A stretch of DNA of 64,000 nucleotides from positions 72,121 to 136,120 of the forward strand of contig NZ_FZOB01000005.1 in NCBI RefSeq assembly GCF_900188395.1. Reading direction: 5' to 3'. The notes under the pieces are model-generated. The model was not told the DNA's origin. It was given only the letters and a program-made list of their open reading frames with translations, and ran no database searches. This document shows, in pieces, positions 51,969 through 61,397 of the stretch (position 1 is its first letter; each line of letters opens with the position of its first letter). The DNA is from Desulfurobacterium atlanticum. GTDB taxonomy: Bacteria > Aquificota > Aquificia > Desulfurobacteriales > Desulfurobacteriaceae. Position numbers and translations under genes: made by a program.

Positions 51969-52239
51969 GGTTTACTATATTAAAACTGCTTTTGTTTTTT
52001 TTCTAATAGTTGCTTTTCTGCTTGTCATCTATTTTCTTCTTTCAAAGTTTTCTTTTCCGATTAAAATGAATGGGAAGGGGGAAATTGTTATAAAAGAGGT
52101 AAAATATCTGGGGAAAAATAGGCTGTTGGTTCTTTTGAATGTGAAAGACACTGAGTTTTTGTTGTCTTTTGATGAAAAGGGAGTAACAAAGATTAAAGAG
52201 TGGAAAGATGAAAAAAATATTGGTTCCGATAGCTTTTAG
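51961..52239 (+). CDS. FliO-like flagellar export membrane protein
   Basis: The 92-aa protein has one transmembrane helix (about 8-30) and a small beta-rich cytoplasmic part ending LLSFDEKGVTKIKEW. TTG start 51961 overlaps fliN by 8 nt, and the 3' end overlaps fliP by 32 nt. The position between fliN and fliP and the layout identify it as FliO, a fast-evolving assembly factor for FliP. Confidence 0.7.
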   Translation: MSEVYYIKTAFVFFLIVAFLLVIYFLLSKFSFPIKMNGKGEIVIKEVKYLGKNRLLVLLNVKDTEFLLSFDEKGVTKIKEWKDEKNIGSDSF

Positions 52240-52924
52240 TTTTCTACTTCCTGTTGCTGCTCATGGTGAAACTCTGCAGAATTTTGTTTCAGGAATAGGG
52301 AACCTTGATGTAAATTTAAAAATTGTTTTACTAATTACTATAATTTCTCTTGCTCCAGCTATTTTAATCACGTTAACAGCTTTTACCCGGATAGTTATCA
52401 TTCTTTCCCTTTTAAGGAATGCTCTTGGAACCCCTCAAACGCCTCCAAACCAGGTAATAATAGCTCTTTCTTTGTTTTTAACAGTTTTTGTTATGAGACC
52501 TGTTTTTACGAAGATAGATCAGGTTGCGATAAAACCCTATATGGAGAAAGAGATAACAGATGTTGAAGCTATAAATAGGGCTATTGTTCCGATAAAAGAG
52601 TTTCTCATAAAAAATACGCGGAAAGAGGATATGAAGCTTTTTATGGATCTTTCTGGTGAAAAAGTGAAATCCCCGCAGGAACTTTCAATGGTTACATTGA
52701 TTCCAGCTTTTATAATAAGTGAGATAAAGACCGCTTTTATTGTGGTGTTTGTTATCTATTTACCGTTTATTGTGATAGATATGCTTGTAGCAAGTATTCT
52801 GATGTCTATGGGGATGATGATGATTCCGCCTATGATGCTTTCTCTGCCCTTTAAGCTTATTCTGTTCGTTCTTTCCGATGGCTGGGAGCTGCTTATAAAA
52901 GCGATTGTTGGGAGCTATAGATGA
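52208..52924 (+). CDS. fliP: Flagellar export protein FliP
   Basis: The protein is 238 aa with a cleavable-type signal (MKKILVPIAFSFLLPVAAHGE). LTAFTRIVIILSLLRNALGTPQTPPNQVIIALSLFLT is the family signature. It forms the core of the export gate. Confidence 0.96.
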   Translation: MKKILVPIAFSFLLPVAAHGETLQNFVSGIGNLDVNLKIVLLITIISLAPAILITLTAFTRIVIILSLLRNALGTPQTPPNQVIIALSLFLTVFVMRPVFTKIDQVAIKPYMEKEITDVEAINRAIVPIKEFLIKNTRKEDMKLFMDLSGEKVKSPQELSMVTLIPAFIISEIKTAFIVVFVIYLPFIVIDMLVASILMSMGMMMIPPMMLSLPFKLILFVLSDGWELLIKAIVGSYR

Positions 52925-53190
52925 CTATAGATCAGGTTATCACTATAGGTCAACAGATGTTTAAAGTGACTTTGCTTGTCGGTGCTCCTGTGCTTCTTAT
53001 AACGTTTCTTGTAGGGCTTATAATAAGTGTTTTTCAGGCTGCAACTCAGATTCATGAGATGACTTTAACTTTTATTCCTAAAATACTGGCAGCACTTGTT
53101 GCTCTTTTTATTTTTGGAAGCTGGATGTTGGTTAAGCTTGTTGATTACACTAAAGAAAACTTTAACATGATTGTTACACTGCTAAAATGA
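52921..53190 (+). CDS. fliQ: Flagellar export protein FliQ
   Basis: The 89-aa protein has two transmembrane helices with LITFLVGLIISVFQAATQIHEMTLTFIPKILA, the FliQ signature. Four-nt overlaps join it to fliP and fliR. Confidence 0.96.
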   Translation: MTIDQVITIGQQMFKVTLLVGAPVLLITFLVGLIISVFQAATQIHEMTLTFIPKILAALVALFIFGSWMLVKLVDYTKENFNMIVTLLK

Positions 53191-53972
53191 ATGTACCTGT
53201 TATAACACCTTCAGATATCGGTGGATTTTTTGCAGTCCTTTCCCGATTGGGGGCTTTTCTCATGGCTTTTCCTTTTATAAACTCCGGGATGATTCCGCTT
53301 AATGTGAGAGTTTTTCTACTTATTTCTCTCTCTTTTTTTGTTTCTTCAATTCTTCATATAAAAATTCCTATTGATACTTATTCTCTTTTTGATATTTCTC
53401 TTATGGTTGGTAAAGAAATTTTCATAGGTTTATCCATGGCGCTTTTAACTGCCATCTTTTTAGGTATAGTTTCTTATGCGGCTGAGCTTATAAGCTATTC
53501 AATGGGTTTAACTGTTGCCAATATGTTTGACCCGACATTTGGTGTTATTTCTGTCCTTGATAGATTTTACATTTTGCTTTTCTATCTTGTTTTCTTTTTA
53601 TCTGGGGCGTATCAGCTTCTGATAGGTTCTGCTATTTTGAGTTTTAAGGTTATCCCTGTTGGAAAAGTTTTATCTTTCAATTTCTTATCGCTATTTAATT
53701 TTATGATAGATAATGCAAATCTGCTGTTTTTCCTTGCTTTTAAATTGGCTTTTCCGATAATGCTTACTCTATTTGTGGTTAATCTTGCCCTTGCTCTTAT
53801 AAACAGGCTTATTCCACAGATAAATGTTTTTATAGTGGGCCTTCCTCTTCAGATAACTGTTGGATTTATCTCTCTTATTATAGGTCTTTCTGCCATTGTT
53901 TACGCTATGAATTCTCTTGCTCAAATGTTAACATCAAAAATAATGTTGCTTATTAAAATTCTTGGTGGATAG
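53187..53972 (+). CDS. fliR: Flagellar export protein FliR
   Basis: The protein is 261 aa with six to seven hydrophobic segments. VLSRLGAFLMAFPFINSGMIPLNVR and LINRLIPQINVFIVGLPLQITVGF are characteristic. It completes the FliPQR gate and lies 2 nt before flhB. Confidence 0.95.
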   Translation: MNVPVITPSDIGGFFAVLSRLGAFLMAFPFINSGMIPLNVRVFLLISLSFFVSSILHIKIPIDTYSLFDISLMVGKEIFIGLSMALLTAIFLGIVSYAAELISYSMGLTVANMFDPTFGVISVLDRFYILLFYLVFFLSGAYQLLIGSAILSFKVIPVGKVLSFNFLSLFNFMIDNANLLFFLAFKLAFPIMLTLFVVNLALALINRLIPQINVFIVGLPLQITVGFISLIIGLSAIVYAMNSLAQMLTSKIMLLIKILGG

Positions 53973-53974
53973 AG

Positions 53975-55018
53975 ATGGCTAAGGATCCGAGTAAAACCGA
54001 GAAGGCAACCCCACGGCGGCGACAGAAAGCAAGAGAGGAAGGTCAGGTTCTTAAAAGTCAGGATGTTCCTATCGCGGCAACTTTGATTGCGATGTTCGGG
54101 ATTTTGGTTTTTTATATTCCTTTTGCTTCAAATAAACTTATAGGTTATTTTTACTACACTTTTTCTCAGGCGGATAACCTTTTATATCCAAATTTTCTAT
54201 TTTTTACAGGTAAAATTTTTCTTCTGCTTTCCCTATCTGTTATGTTGCCACTTCTTGTTGTTGGAATTGCATCAAATGTAGCTCAGTTTGGCTTTCTGTT
54301 CTCCACAAAAGCTCTTCAGCCAAAGCTTGATATGATAAATCCTGTTAAAGGTCTTGGAAGGCTGTTTTCTCTTAAAACGTTGTTTGAAACGTTTAAGAAT
54401 GTTCTAAAACTGACTGTGGCGATAATAGTTGCCTATTATACGGTAAAGCCGATTTTTCCCTCTATTTTCAGTATGTTTACATTTTCCATAAACCAGCAGA
54501 TTTACTTCATGATGAAGTATATGTTGATACTTATTCTTGCTTTCGGGATCTTTTCCATTCCTATAGCTGGGATAGATTTTTTCTATCGCCGTTATGAGTA
54601 TGAGGAAAATTTAAAAATGAGTAAGGAGGAAGTTAAAGAGGAACATAAGCAGCAGGAAGGTCATCCAGTTATAAAATCGGAAATAAGGAAGAGGCAACGG
54701 GAAGTTGCTATGCGCCGTATGATGGCAGAGGTGCCTAAAGCAGATGTGGTTATAACAAACCCGGAGCACTATGCGGTTGCTCTCAAGTATGAACGGGGAA
54801 AGATGGAAGCGCCAAAAGTTGTTGCTAAAGGAGTGGATGATATAGCCCTTAAGATAAAGGAGATAGCCAGAGAGCATGATGTTCCGATTGTTGAAGACCC
54901 TCCTCTCGCAAGGACTCTTTATGAAAGTTGTGATATTGGAGATTTTATTCCTGAAGAGCTTTATGTAGCAGTTGCGCGGATTCTTGCAAAAATATATAGG
55001 AAGAAAGGGAAGCTATAA
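53975..55018 (+). CDS. flhB: Flagellar export switch protein FlhB
   Basis: The protein is 347 aa. The N-terminal KTEKATPRRRQKAREEGQVLKSQD is diagnostic, four membrane helices follow, and a cytoplasmic domain has the autocleavage site. Here that site reads NPEH (54758-54769) instead of the usual NPTH. The switch domain continues YAVALKYERGKMEAPKVVAKG. It is the last gene of the operon and its stop overlaps the convergent DUF72 gene by 6 nt. Confidence 0.95.
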   Translation: MAKDPSKTEKATPRRRQKAREEGQVLKSQDVPIAATLIAMFGILVFYIPFASNKLIGYFYYTFSQADNLLYPNFLFFTGKIFLLLSLSVMLPLLVVGIASNVAQFGFLFSTKALQPKLDMINPVKGLGRLFSLKTLFETFKNVLKLTVAIIVAYYTVKPIFPSIFSMFTFSINQQIYFMMKYMLILILAFGIFSIPIAGIDFFYRRYEYEENLKMSKEEVKEEHKQQEGHPVIKSEIRKRQREVAMRRMMAEVPKADVVITNPEHYAVALKYERGKMEAPKVVAKGVDDIALKIKEIAREHDVPIVEDPPLARTLYESCDIGDFIPEELYVAVARILAKIYRKKGKL

Positions 55019-55726
55019 TCTGAAAAATTTTTTAAACTCAAGAGCGTTTAAGGCTGCTTTTCCTTTTGTTGTGTTGTTAAAGAAGCAGTATTTGTTAAGA
55101 GAATCTATTTTTTTCACTTTTTCGGCAAAGTTTTTAAGTTCCTCTTCAGTGTAAAGATAGTTGTAAAGTTTTTCTTTTCCATGGAAGCGGAAATAAGCGA
55201 TATTTTTAGTGGCAAAACCGCCTTTAAACCACTGCAGGTTTTCAGGGAAATCTGCAAATACAACGCAGATGGAATTTTCCGTAAAAAACTCTTTCTCCTT
55301 TTCCCATTCTCTGTTTCTAAACTCAAATGCTACTTCTGTATCTTTAAAGGTGTGTTTTATTTTTAAGATAAGCTCTTTGTTCTTTTCATTTGGTGCAAAG
55401 GTTTTTGGAAATTGGGCAAGAAAACAGTTTAGCTTTTCTTGAAGAATCTCTTTTGCTGTAAGGAAAGGAGAGATCGTTTCCTCTGTTAGTTTGAAAGAAT
55501 GAGTGATGCTTTTGTGGAGCTTAAGGACAAACTGCAGATTGTATTTTGTGTAAACTTTTATTGAGCTTTTGGTGGGAAGTCTGTAAAAGGATGCATTTAT
55601 TTCCAAACCGTTAAAGTGCTTTGAATAAAAGTCAAGAAAAGATGATAACGGAAGTCCTTCAGGGTAAAAAATTCCTTTCCAGTCTTTATAAAAGAATCCG
55701 CTTGTACCGATGATGATGTTTTTCAT
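55013..55726 (-). CDS. DUF72 (YecE-like) TIM-barrel protein
   Basis: The 237-aa protein begins IIIGTSGFFYKDWKGIFYPEGL and has LEINASFYRLPT and AYFRFHGKE, all typical of DUF72. The function of the family is unknown. Members often accompany repair genes, but here the neighbours are flhB and serA. Confidence 0.87.
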   Translation of the reverse strand: MKNIIIGTSGFFYKDWKGIFYPEGLPLSSFLDFYSKHFNGLEINASFYRLPTKSSIKVYTKYNLQFVLKLHKSITHSFKLTEETISPFLTAKEILQEKLNCFLAQFPKTFAPNEKNKELILKIKHTFKDTEVAFEFRNREWEKEKEFFTENSICVVFADFPENLQWFKGGFATKNIAYFRFHGKEKLYNYLYTEEELKNFAEKVKKIDSLNKYCFFNNTTKGKAALNALEFKKFFRL

Positions 55727-55729
55727 TTC

Positions 55730-55758
55730 TTGACGTTTGCCCTCTTAAGAAATAAAAA
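55730..55758 (+). promoter_or_regulatory. Putative promoter of serA
   Basis: A -35 TTGACG (55730-55735) and -10 TAAAAA (55753-55758) are 17 nt apart. An alternative extended -10, TGTTATCAT, lies at 55763-55771. Confidence 0.4.
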
Positions 55759-55814
55759 TAAGTGTTATCATATCTGTTATTAAATATTGTAATAAAATTT
55801 GGAGGTTTGTATAG

Positions 55815-57407
55815 ATGTTTAAAGTGCTTGTTACAGAACACATAGCAGAGCCGGGTATAGAGATTTTAAGGAATCAGCCTGATGTTGAGTTAACTTATGA
55901 CCCGGAACTTTTCAGGGATTTTGAGAAGATTCTTCAGATTATTCCAGAGTATGATGCGATTATTACAAGGAGCGGGACGCCGGTTAATAAAGAGCTATTA
56001 TCAAAAGCTGAAAAATTAAAAGTTATTGGAAGAGCCGGGGTTGGTGTTGATAACATTGACCTTGATGAAGCTTCAAGAAGAGGAATACTTGTTGTTAATG
56101 CACCTACGGGAAACACTCTTGCTGCAACAGAACACACGATGGGTATGATGATAGCTGCTGCTCGCCAAATTCCGCAAGCGCATAATTCGTTGAAAATTGA
56201 AAGAAGGTGGGATAGAAAGAAATTTATGGGCGTTGAGCTTGCAGGAAAGACACTTGGTATTATCGGTTTCGGACGTATAGGATCAAGGGTTGGTATAAGA
56301 GCAAAAGCCTTTGATATGAAAGTTATCGCTTATGACCCGTATATAAAGAAAGAGAAAGCTGAAAAACTTGGTGTGGAGCTTCTTGATTCTCTTGATGAGC
56401 TTCTTGAAAGGGCTGATGTTATAACGGTTCATACTCCTTTGACAGATGAAACAAGGAATATGATTACCAGAAAAGAGATAGAAAAGATGAAGGATGGTGT
56501 TATCCTTCTTAACATAGCAAGAGGTGGGATTATAAATGAGCAGGATCTTTATGAAGCTCTTAAAAGCGGAAAAGTGAGAGCGGCGGCAGTTGATGTGTTT
56601 GTAAAAGAGCCGGCCAATGATAATATTCTTCTTGATGCTCCAAATATTATTGTTACTCCCCACATAGGTGCTAACACATTTGAATCTCAAACGAACGTTG
56701 CTGTTATTATTGCCAATCAGGTGCTTGCTGCTTTAAGAGGAGAAGAGGTTGAATTTGCAGTTAATGCACCGTTTGAGGAAACAACGGCTAAAGTGATGAA
56801 GCCGTGGATGGAGCTTGCTGAAAAGTTAGGGCTTTTTGCCGTTCAGGTTGCCTGTGCCCGTTCAAAAGAGATAGTAATTGAGTATATAGGTGATCTTGGA
56901 GAGGATGTTAAAGCATTTACAGCTGCGTTTTTAAAAGGGTTTTTAAGTAAGATTGTTGATATTCCTGTTAACTATATCAATGCCCCTTTTCTTGCAAAAG
57001 AGAGAGGTCTTCGTATAGTTGAAGTGAGAAAAGAGGAAGGGACAAACTTTAAAAGACTTATGAGAGTTGCCTGTGAAATAGATGGTAAAAGGTTTTCTGT
57101 AGCTGGAACGGTTATGGAAGGTAAGTTTCCGAAAATCGTTGAAATCAATAACTTCCTTTTTGACCTTGTCCCTTCCGGAAGGCTTTTAATAATTAAAAAT
57201 ATTGATGTTCCTGGTGTTATAGGAAAAATGGGTTCAATTCTCGGAAAGCATAATGTTAATATTGCTGGATTTCAGCTTGGAAGAGTTGGAAGAGGTAAGG
57301 AAGCCAAAGCTATAATTCTTGTTGATGATGAAGTTCCAGCAGCTGCTATGGAGGAGATTTCAAAGCTTCCTGAAATTATGGAAGTGCAGAAAGTTGATTT
57401 AGGTTAA
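55815..57407 (+). CDS. serA: D-3-phosphoglycerate dehydrogenase
   Basis: The 530-aa long-form enzyme has a substrate domain (VLVTEHIAEPGIEIL), a NAD domain (GKTLGIIGFGRIGSRVG), the active-site histidine in TPHIGANTFESQ, an intervening domain (about 320-450), and a C-terminal ACT domain (IIKNIDVPGVIGKMGSIL) that normally senses serine. It is the first step of serine synthesis. GGAGG precedes the ATG. Confidence 0.96.
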   Translation: MFKVLVTEHIAEPGIEILRNQPDVELTYDPELFRDFEKILQIIPEYDAIITRSGTPVNKELLSKAEKLKVIGRAGVGVDNIDLDEASRRGILVVNAPTGNTLAATEHTMGMMIAAARQIPQAHNSLKIERRWDRKKFMGVELAGKTLGIIGFGRIGSRVGIRAKAFDMKVIAYDPYIKKEKAEKLGVELLDSLDELLERADVITVHTPLTDETRNMITRKEIEKMKDGVILLNIARGGIINEQDLYEALKSGKVRAAAVDVFVKEPANDNILLDAPNIIVTPHIGANTFESQTNVAVIIANQVLAALRGEEVEFAVNAPFEETTAKVMKPWMELAEKLGLFAVQVACARSKEIVIEYIGDLGEDVKAFTAAFLKGFLSKIVDIPVNYINAPFLAKERGLRIVEVRKEEGTNFKRLMRVACEIDGKRFSVAGTVMEGKFPKIVEINNFLFDLVPSGRLLIIKNIDVPGVIGKMGSILGKHNVNIAGFQLGRVGRGKEAKAIILVDDEVPAAAMEEISKLPEIMEVQKVDLG

Positions 57408-57419
57408 ACAGTTTCTTTT

Positions 57420-57445
57420 ACGGGCACACAGGTGCCCGTAATTTT
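57420..57445 (+). terminator. Rho-independent terminator after serA
   Basis: A perfect 8-bp stem (57420-57427 with 57432-57439, acgggcac/gtgcccgt) has the loop ACAG and is followed by AATTTT, 12 nt past the serA stop. Confidence 0.75.
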
Positions 57446-57497
57446 CTATGAAATTCTGCTCCTTTCTTTTTATTAATAAAATTTTTGGGAAGTTTAG

Positions 57498-59912
57498 ATG
57501 AAAAATTTTGTTAGCGACCTTATAAAAGTTTCAAAACCTGCATCCTATCTCCCACTTGAGGTTAATCTTCCTAAAATTTCCTTTAAAGAAAGGGATATCA
57601 GGTTTGTTCTATCTTATCCAGACTTTTATGAGATAGGTATGTCTCATTTTGGGGGAAAAATAATTTATCACGTCTTAAATAACCTTACCGATTTTGCCCT
57701 GTGCCACAGGGTATATCTCCCAAAACCTGATATGCAGAAATTTTTAAAAGAAAAAGATATACCTCTTTATGCAATTGAATCTTTAAGGTCTGTTAAAGAT
57801 TATGATGTTCTCGCTTTTTCTCTTTTAACAGAGCTTGTTTATACCAACGTCTTAAAGATTCTTGAACTTTCAAAAGTTCCTTTGAAAAGAGAAGAGAGAA
57901 AAGAGAATGATCCGGTTGTTCTTGCTGGAGGAACATGTACATTTAATCCTGTTCCCCTATCTCCATTTATAGATATCTTTGTTATTGGTGACGGTGAAGA
58001 GGTTTTGATAGAAATAGCTTCTCTTTTAAAGGAGAAGAAAGATAAAGGGTGGAGCAGGCAGGATTTCCTTGAAAAAGCAAGGCATATAGAGGGAGTGTAT
58101 ATTCCTGCTTTTGGAAAATACAGGGTAAAAAGGCGAGTGTTCCATTCTTTTGATGTCAAATATTTTCCTGTTAAACCTGTTGTTCCTTCTGTTGAAACTG
58201 TTCACGACAGAATTGTGGTTGAAGCGGTAAGAGGTTGTTTAAGAGGATGTAGATACTGTCAGGCAGGCTTTACTTACAGACCTTACAGGGAGAGAAGTGT
58301 TAAAGAAGTAGTTTTTTTAATTGATAAAGTGTTTGAAAGTACAGGTTATGAGGAAGCTTCCCTTCTTGCTTTAAGTATTTCGGACCATTCAAAATTTAAC
58401 GATTTGATTCCAGAAGTTATCAGTTTTTGCTATCAGAAAATGATCGGTCTTTCCCTTCCATCAATGAGAGTTAAAGGGTTTAATCCAGACCTTGCAACTC
58501 AGCTTTTACAGTTAAAAAAGACAGGTTTTACGATAGCTCCAGAAGCCGCCACAGAAAGGCTCAGAAAGGTTATAAACAAAGACCTTACAAATGATGATAT
58601 TTTTTCTCTTGTTGAAGGACTTTTTGAAAGAGGCTGGAGTAAGTTAAAGTTTTACTTTATGATAGGTCTTCCAACAGAGAGGGATGAAGATATTGAGGCT
58701 ATTACAGAGCTTCTTTATCAGGTGCATAAGATATCCCGAAAGTATAAGGGGAGGAAACATCTTGCTGCTGGTTTTTCAATATTTGTTCCGAAGCCTTTTA
58801 CTCCTTTCCAGTGGGAAAGGTTTATTTCTATAGATGAGGCAAAAAGAAAAATAGATTTCATAAAGAAAAATGCTCCCCGTTCTTTTAAACTGCGGTTTCA
58901 CACACCTGAAATTTCCTTCCTTGAAGCTGTCCTTACTAGGGGGGACGAAAAGGTAGCGGATGCAGTTTATGAGGCTTACAAACTTGGTGCAATGCTTGAT
59001 GGGTGGGATGAGTATTTTGAATTTTCTATATGGGAAAAAGCTTTTGAAAAGGCTGGTGTTAATCTTGATAAAGTGTTTCAAGGTTTTGATATTGGTGAAG
59101 AGCTACCCTGGGATTTTGTTGATGGTGGTGTTAGTAAGAAGTTTCTTTTAAGAGAGCTTGAGAAGGCTTATAGAGAAGAAAAAACGCCGGACTGCAGAAT
59201 AGTTGGCTGTCATGGTTGCGGTTCGTGTACCTCTTATGAGATAAAGAAGATTAAAGAGCTTCCTATTCCTGAAAGAATAGAGTTTAATGTTCCTCCAAAA
59301 CCAAAAAGGGATTTTCCTTTAAAAAGCAAGATAGCTCTTTTCTTTGAAAAGCGTGGTTACAGCAGGTATCTTTCCCTTCTTGATTTAACACGAGTTTTTA
59401 CCCGGGCATTCAGGAGAGCAGGAATTCCCTTAAGATATCAGGGTAAGTTTAATCCACATCCCCGCTTTACGATTTTGCTTGGAATACCGACAGGGGTTGA
59501 AAGTTTGCAGGAGATTGTAGAAATTGAGCTTTCTGAAGAGTTTAAAATGGATGAATCCACAATTGAGCTTTTAAATCAATTTTTACCTGCAGGATTAAGA
59601 TTTTTAAGCTGGAAAGAAATTGAAAGGAAAGAATCTCTTTTAAGAAAGGTAAAGGTTGAATACAAAATATCGGGAGAAATTTATAAGGAAAAAGCAGAAG
59701 ATATCCTGAAAGCTGATAGGCTTGTTGGCAGGAAAGGTAAAGAGGTTTCTGTTAAGGAGTTTGTTGAGAATTTTATGATTGAAGATGGTGTGATAACATT
59801 AACATTAAAAGTTTTAGCTGGCAGAACTTTGAATGTTCAGGACTTTCTTTTCTGGCTTGGAAAAGATTTTTCGTCTGTTTCTGTAGAAAGAAAAGTGATG
59901 GTGGTTGAATGA
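57498..59912 (+). CDS. Radical SAM protein fused to DUF2344 domain (TIGR03960/TIGR03936 type)
   Basis: The protein is 804 aa. An N-terminal B12-binding-like region (about 1-200) is followed by a radical SAM core with C247-x3-C251-x2-C254 (RGCLRGCRYCQAG). A cysteine cluster near 570 (CRIVGCHGCGSC) follows, and a C-terminal DUF2344 domain (about 610-800, with FEKRGYSRYLSLLDLTRVFTRAFRRAGIPL). The fusion, and its place directly before an RNase G gene, recur in many bacteria. The reaction is unknown to me; the association suggests RNA modification. It overlaps rng by 4 nt. Confidence 0.82.
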   Translation: MKNFVSDLIKVSKPASYLPLEVNLPKISFKERDIRFVLSYPDFYEIGMSHFGGKIIYHVLNNLTDFALCHRVYLPKPDMQKFLKEKDIPLYAIESLRSVKDYDVLAFSLLTELVYTNVLKILELSKVPLKREERKENDPVVLAGGTCTFNPVPLSPFIDIFVIGDGEEVLIEIASLLKEKKDKGWSRQDFLEKARHIEGVYIPAFGKYRVKRRVFHSFDVKYFPVKPVVPSVETVHDRIVVEAVRGCLRGCRYCQAGFTYRPYRERSVKEVVFLIDKVFESTGYEEASLLALSISDHSKFNDLIPEVISFCYQKMIGLSLPSMRVKGFNPDLATQLLQLKKTGFTIAPEAATERLRKVINKDLTNDDIFSLVEGLFERGWSKLKFYFMIGLPTERDEDIEAITELLYQVHKISRKYKGRKHLAAGFSIFVPKPFTPFQWERFISIDEAKRKIDFIKKNAPRSFKLRFHTPEISFLEAVLTRGDEKVADAVYEAYKLGAMLDGWDEYFEFSIWEKAFEKAGVNLDKVFQGFDIGEELPWDFVDGGVSKKFLLRELEKAYREEKTPDCRIVGCHGCGSCTSYEIKKIKELPIPERIEFNVPPKPKRDFPLKSKIALFFEKRGYSRYLSLLDLTRVFTRAFRRAGIPLRYQGKFNPHPRFTILLGIPTGVESLQEIVEIELSEEFKMDESTIELLNQFLPAGLRFLSWKEIERKESLLRKVKVEYKISGEIYKEKAEDILKADRLVGRKGKEVSVKEFVENFMIEDGVITLTLKVLAGRTLNVQDFLFWLGKDFSSVSVERKVMVVE

Positions 59913-61387
59913 AAAGGATCCTTATAAATGCTCTTCCTAAAGAGGTAAGAATAGCGATTTTAGAAGATGACCAGCTGGTTGAATTTTATGTTGAAAGGAA
60001 AGGTAGCAGAGGTATAGTTGGAAATATATATAAGGGTAAAGTTTTGAAGATTTTACCTGCTATTCAGGCTGCATTTGTTGATATAGGAAATTTTAAAAAC
60101 GCTTTTTTATACGTTAAGGATGCTGTTAGCTGGGAGTTTGAAGATGACCTTTTTGAAGAGGAGAATCATCAGGAGATAGAGCTGCCACCTATAGAAGAGG
60201 TTCTTACACAGGGACAGGAGGTTATAGTTCAGGTTACGAAAGAACCTTTGGGGACGAAAGGACCTCGGATTACAACAAACCTTACAATTCCTGGACATTA
60301 TCTTATTTTGCTTCCGACCATTAAGAAGGTTGGCATTTCAAGAAGAATAACTGATGAAACTGAAAGGGAAAGATTAAGAGTTATTGGTGAAGAGATCTGT
60401 CCAGAGAATTACGGCATTATAATAAGGACAGCTGCTGAGGGAGCTACGAAAGAAGATTTAGAAAAAGATTTACAGTATCTTCTTAAAATGTGGAATAGTC
60501 TTGAAAAGAAAATGGAAAAAAGACCGCCGCCGGCTTTGATATATCAGGATCTTGAGATAGTTCCGAAAATTTTAAGGGATGTGCTTTCAGAAGATGTAGA
60601 TGAGGTTTTGATAGATTCTATACCTGAATACAGAAGGGCTTTAAACTTTGCAAAAGCGTTTATCCCTAAACTTGTTGATAGGATAAAACTTTATGATAGG
60701 GATGATCCGATATTTGAGGTTTTTAAAGTAGAAGAGGCGATAGAGAAAGCTCTTTCACGGAAAGTTTATCTTCCAGGCGGTGGGTATATTGTGATAGATG
60801 AGACAGAAGCCCTTATCTCTATAGATGTAAACAGCGGGAAGTTTAAGAAATCTCCAAATCTTGAAGAAACGGCATTTAATGTTAACTGTAAAGCTGCAAA
60901 GGAGATAGCGAGGCAGTTAAGACTCAGGGATGTGGGTGGAATAATAGTTATAGATTTTATAGATATGAATTCGGAGGATAATAAAAGGAAGCTTTTAGAA
61001 ATACTTGAGCAGGAGCTTTCAAAGGACAGGGCAAAGACAAAAATAGTCAGTATGTCAGACCTTGGACTTGTGGAGATGACGAGAAAGCGGGTAAAAAAGA
61101 GTCTGGGAAGAAGTTTAACTATGACCTGTCCATACTGTGAAGGGAAGGGCAGGGTTAAATCTGCCGATACTGTGGCTTTTGAGGTTGAAAGGGAACTTTT
61201 ACTTGTGGCAAGGGAAAATGGAAAGAGAAAGATAAAGGTTTATGTGCATCCTCTTGTTGCTGAAAAGTTGAGTGTGGATGAAAAAGATATAATTGACAGA
61301 ATAGAAGTTCTATTCGGGAAAGAGATAAAGATTATTCCTGTAAACGATTATCATGTGGAGCGGTTTACAATTTCAAAGAGTGATTGA
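59909..61387 (+). CDS. rng: Ribonuclease G (Rne/Rng family)
   Basis: The protein is 492 aa. The S1-like domain has GNIYKGKVLKILPAIQAAFVDIGNFKNAFLY. The DNase I-like catalytic part has GGYIVIDETEALISIDVNSG and VIDFIDM with the metal aspartates. The zinc link is CPYCEGKGRV. It cuts single-stranded RNA in rRNA maturation and mRNA turnover. Coupled to the radical SAM gene by a 4-nt overlap. Confidence 0.94.
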   Translation: MKRILINALPKEVRIAILEDDQLVEFYVERKGSRGIVGNIYKGKVLKILPAIQAAFVDIGNFKNAFLYVKDAVSWEFEDDLFEEENHQEIELPPIEEVLTQGQEVIVQVTKEPLGTKGPRITTNLTIPGHYLILLPTIKKVGISRRITDETERERLRVIGEEICPENYGIIIRTAAEGATKEDLEKDLQYLLKMWNSLEKKMEKRPPPALIYQDLEIVPKILRDVLSEDVDEVLIDSIPEYRRALNFAKAFIPKLVDRIKLYDRDDPIFEVFKVEEAIEKALSRKVYLPGGGYIVIDETEALISIDVNSGKFKKSPNLEETAFNVNCKAAKEIARQLRLRDVGGIIVIDFIDMNSEDNKRKLLEILEQELSKDRAKTKIVSMSDLGLVEMTRKRVKKSLGRSLTMTCPYCEGKGRVKSADTVAFEVERELLLVARENGKRKIKVYVHPLVAEKLSVDEKDIIDRIEVLFGKEIKIIPVNDYHVERFTISKSD

Positions 61388-61397
61388 TGGAGGAACT

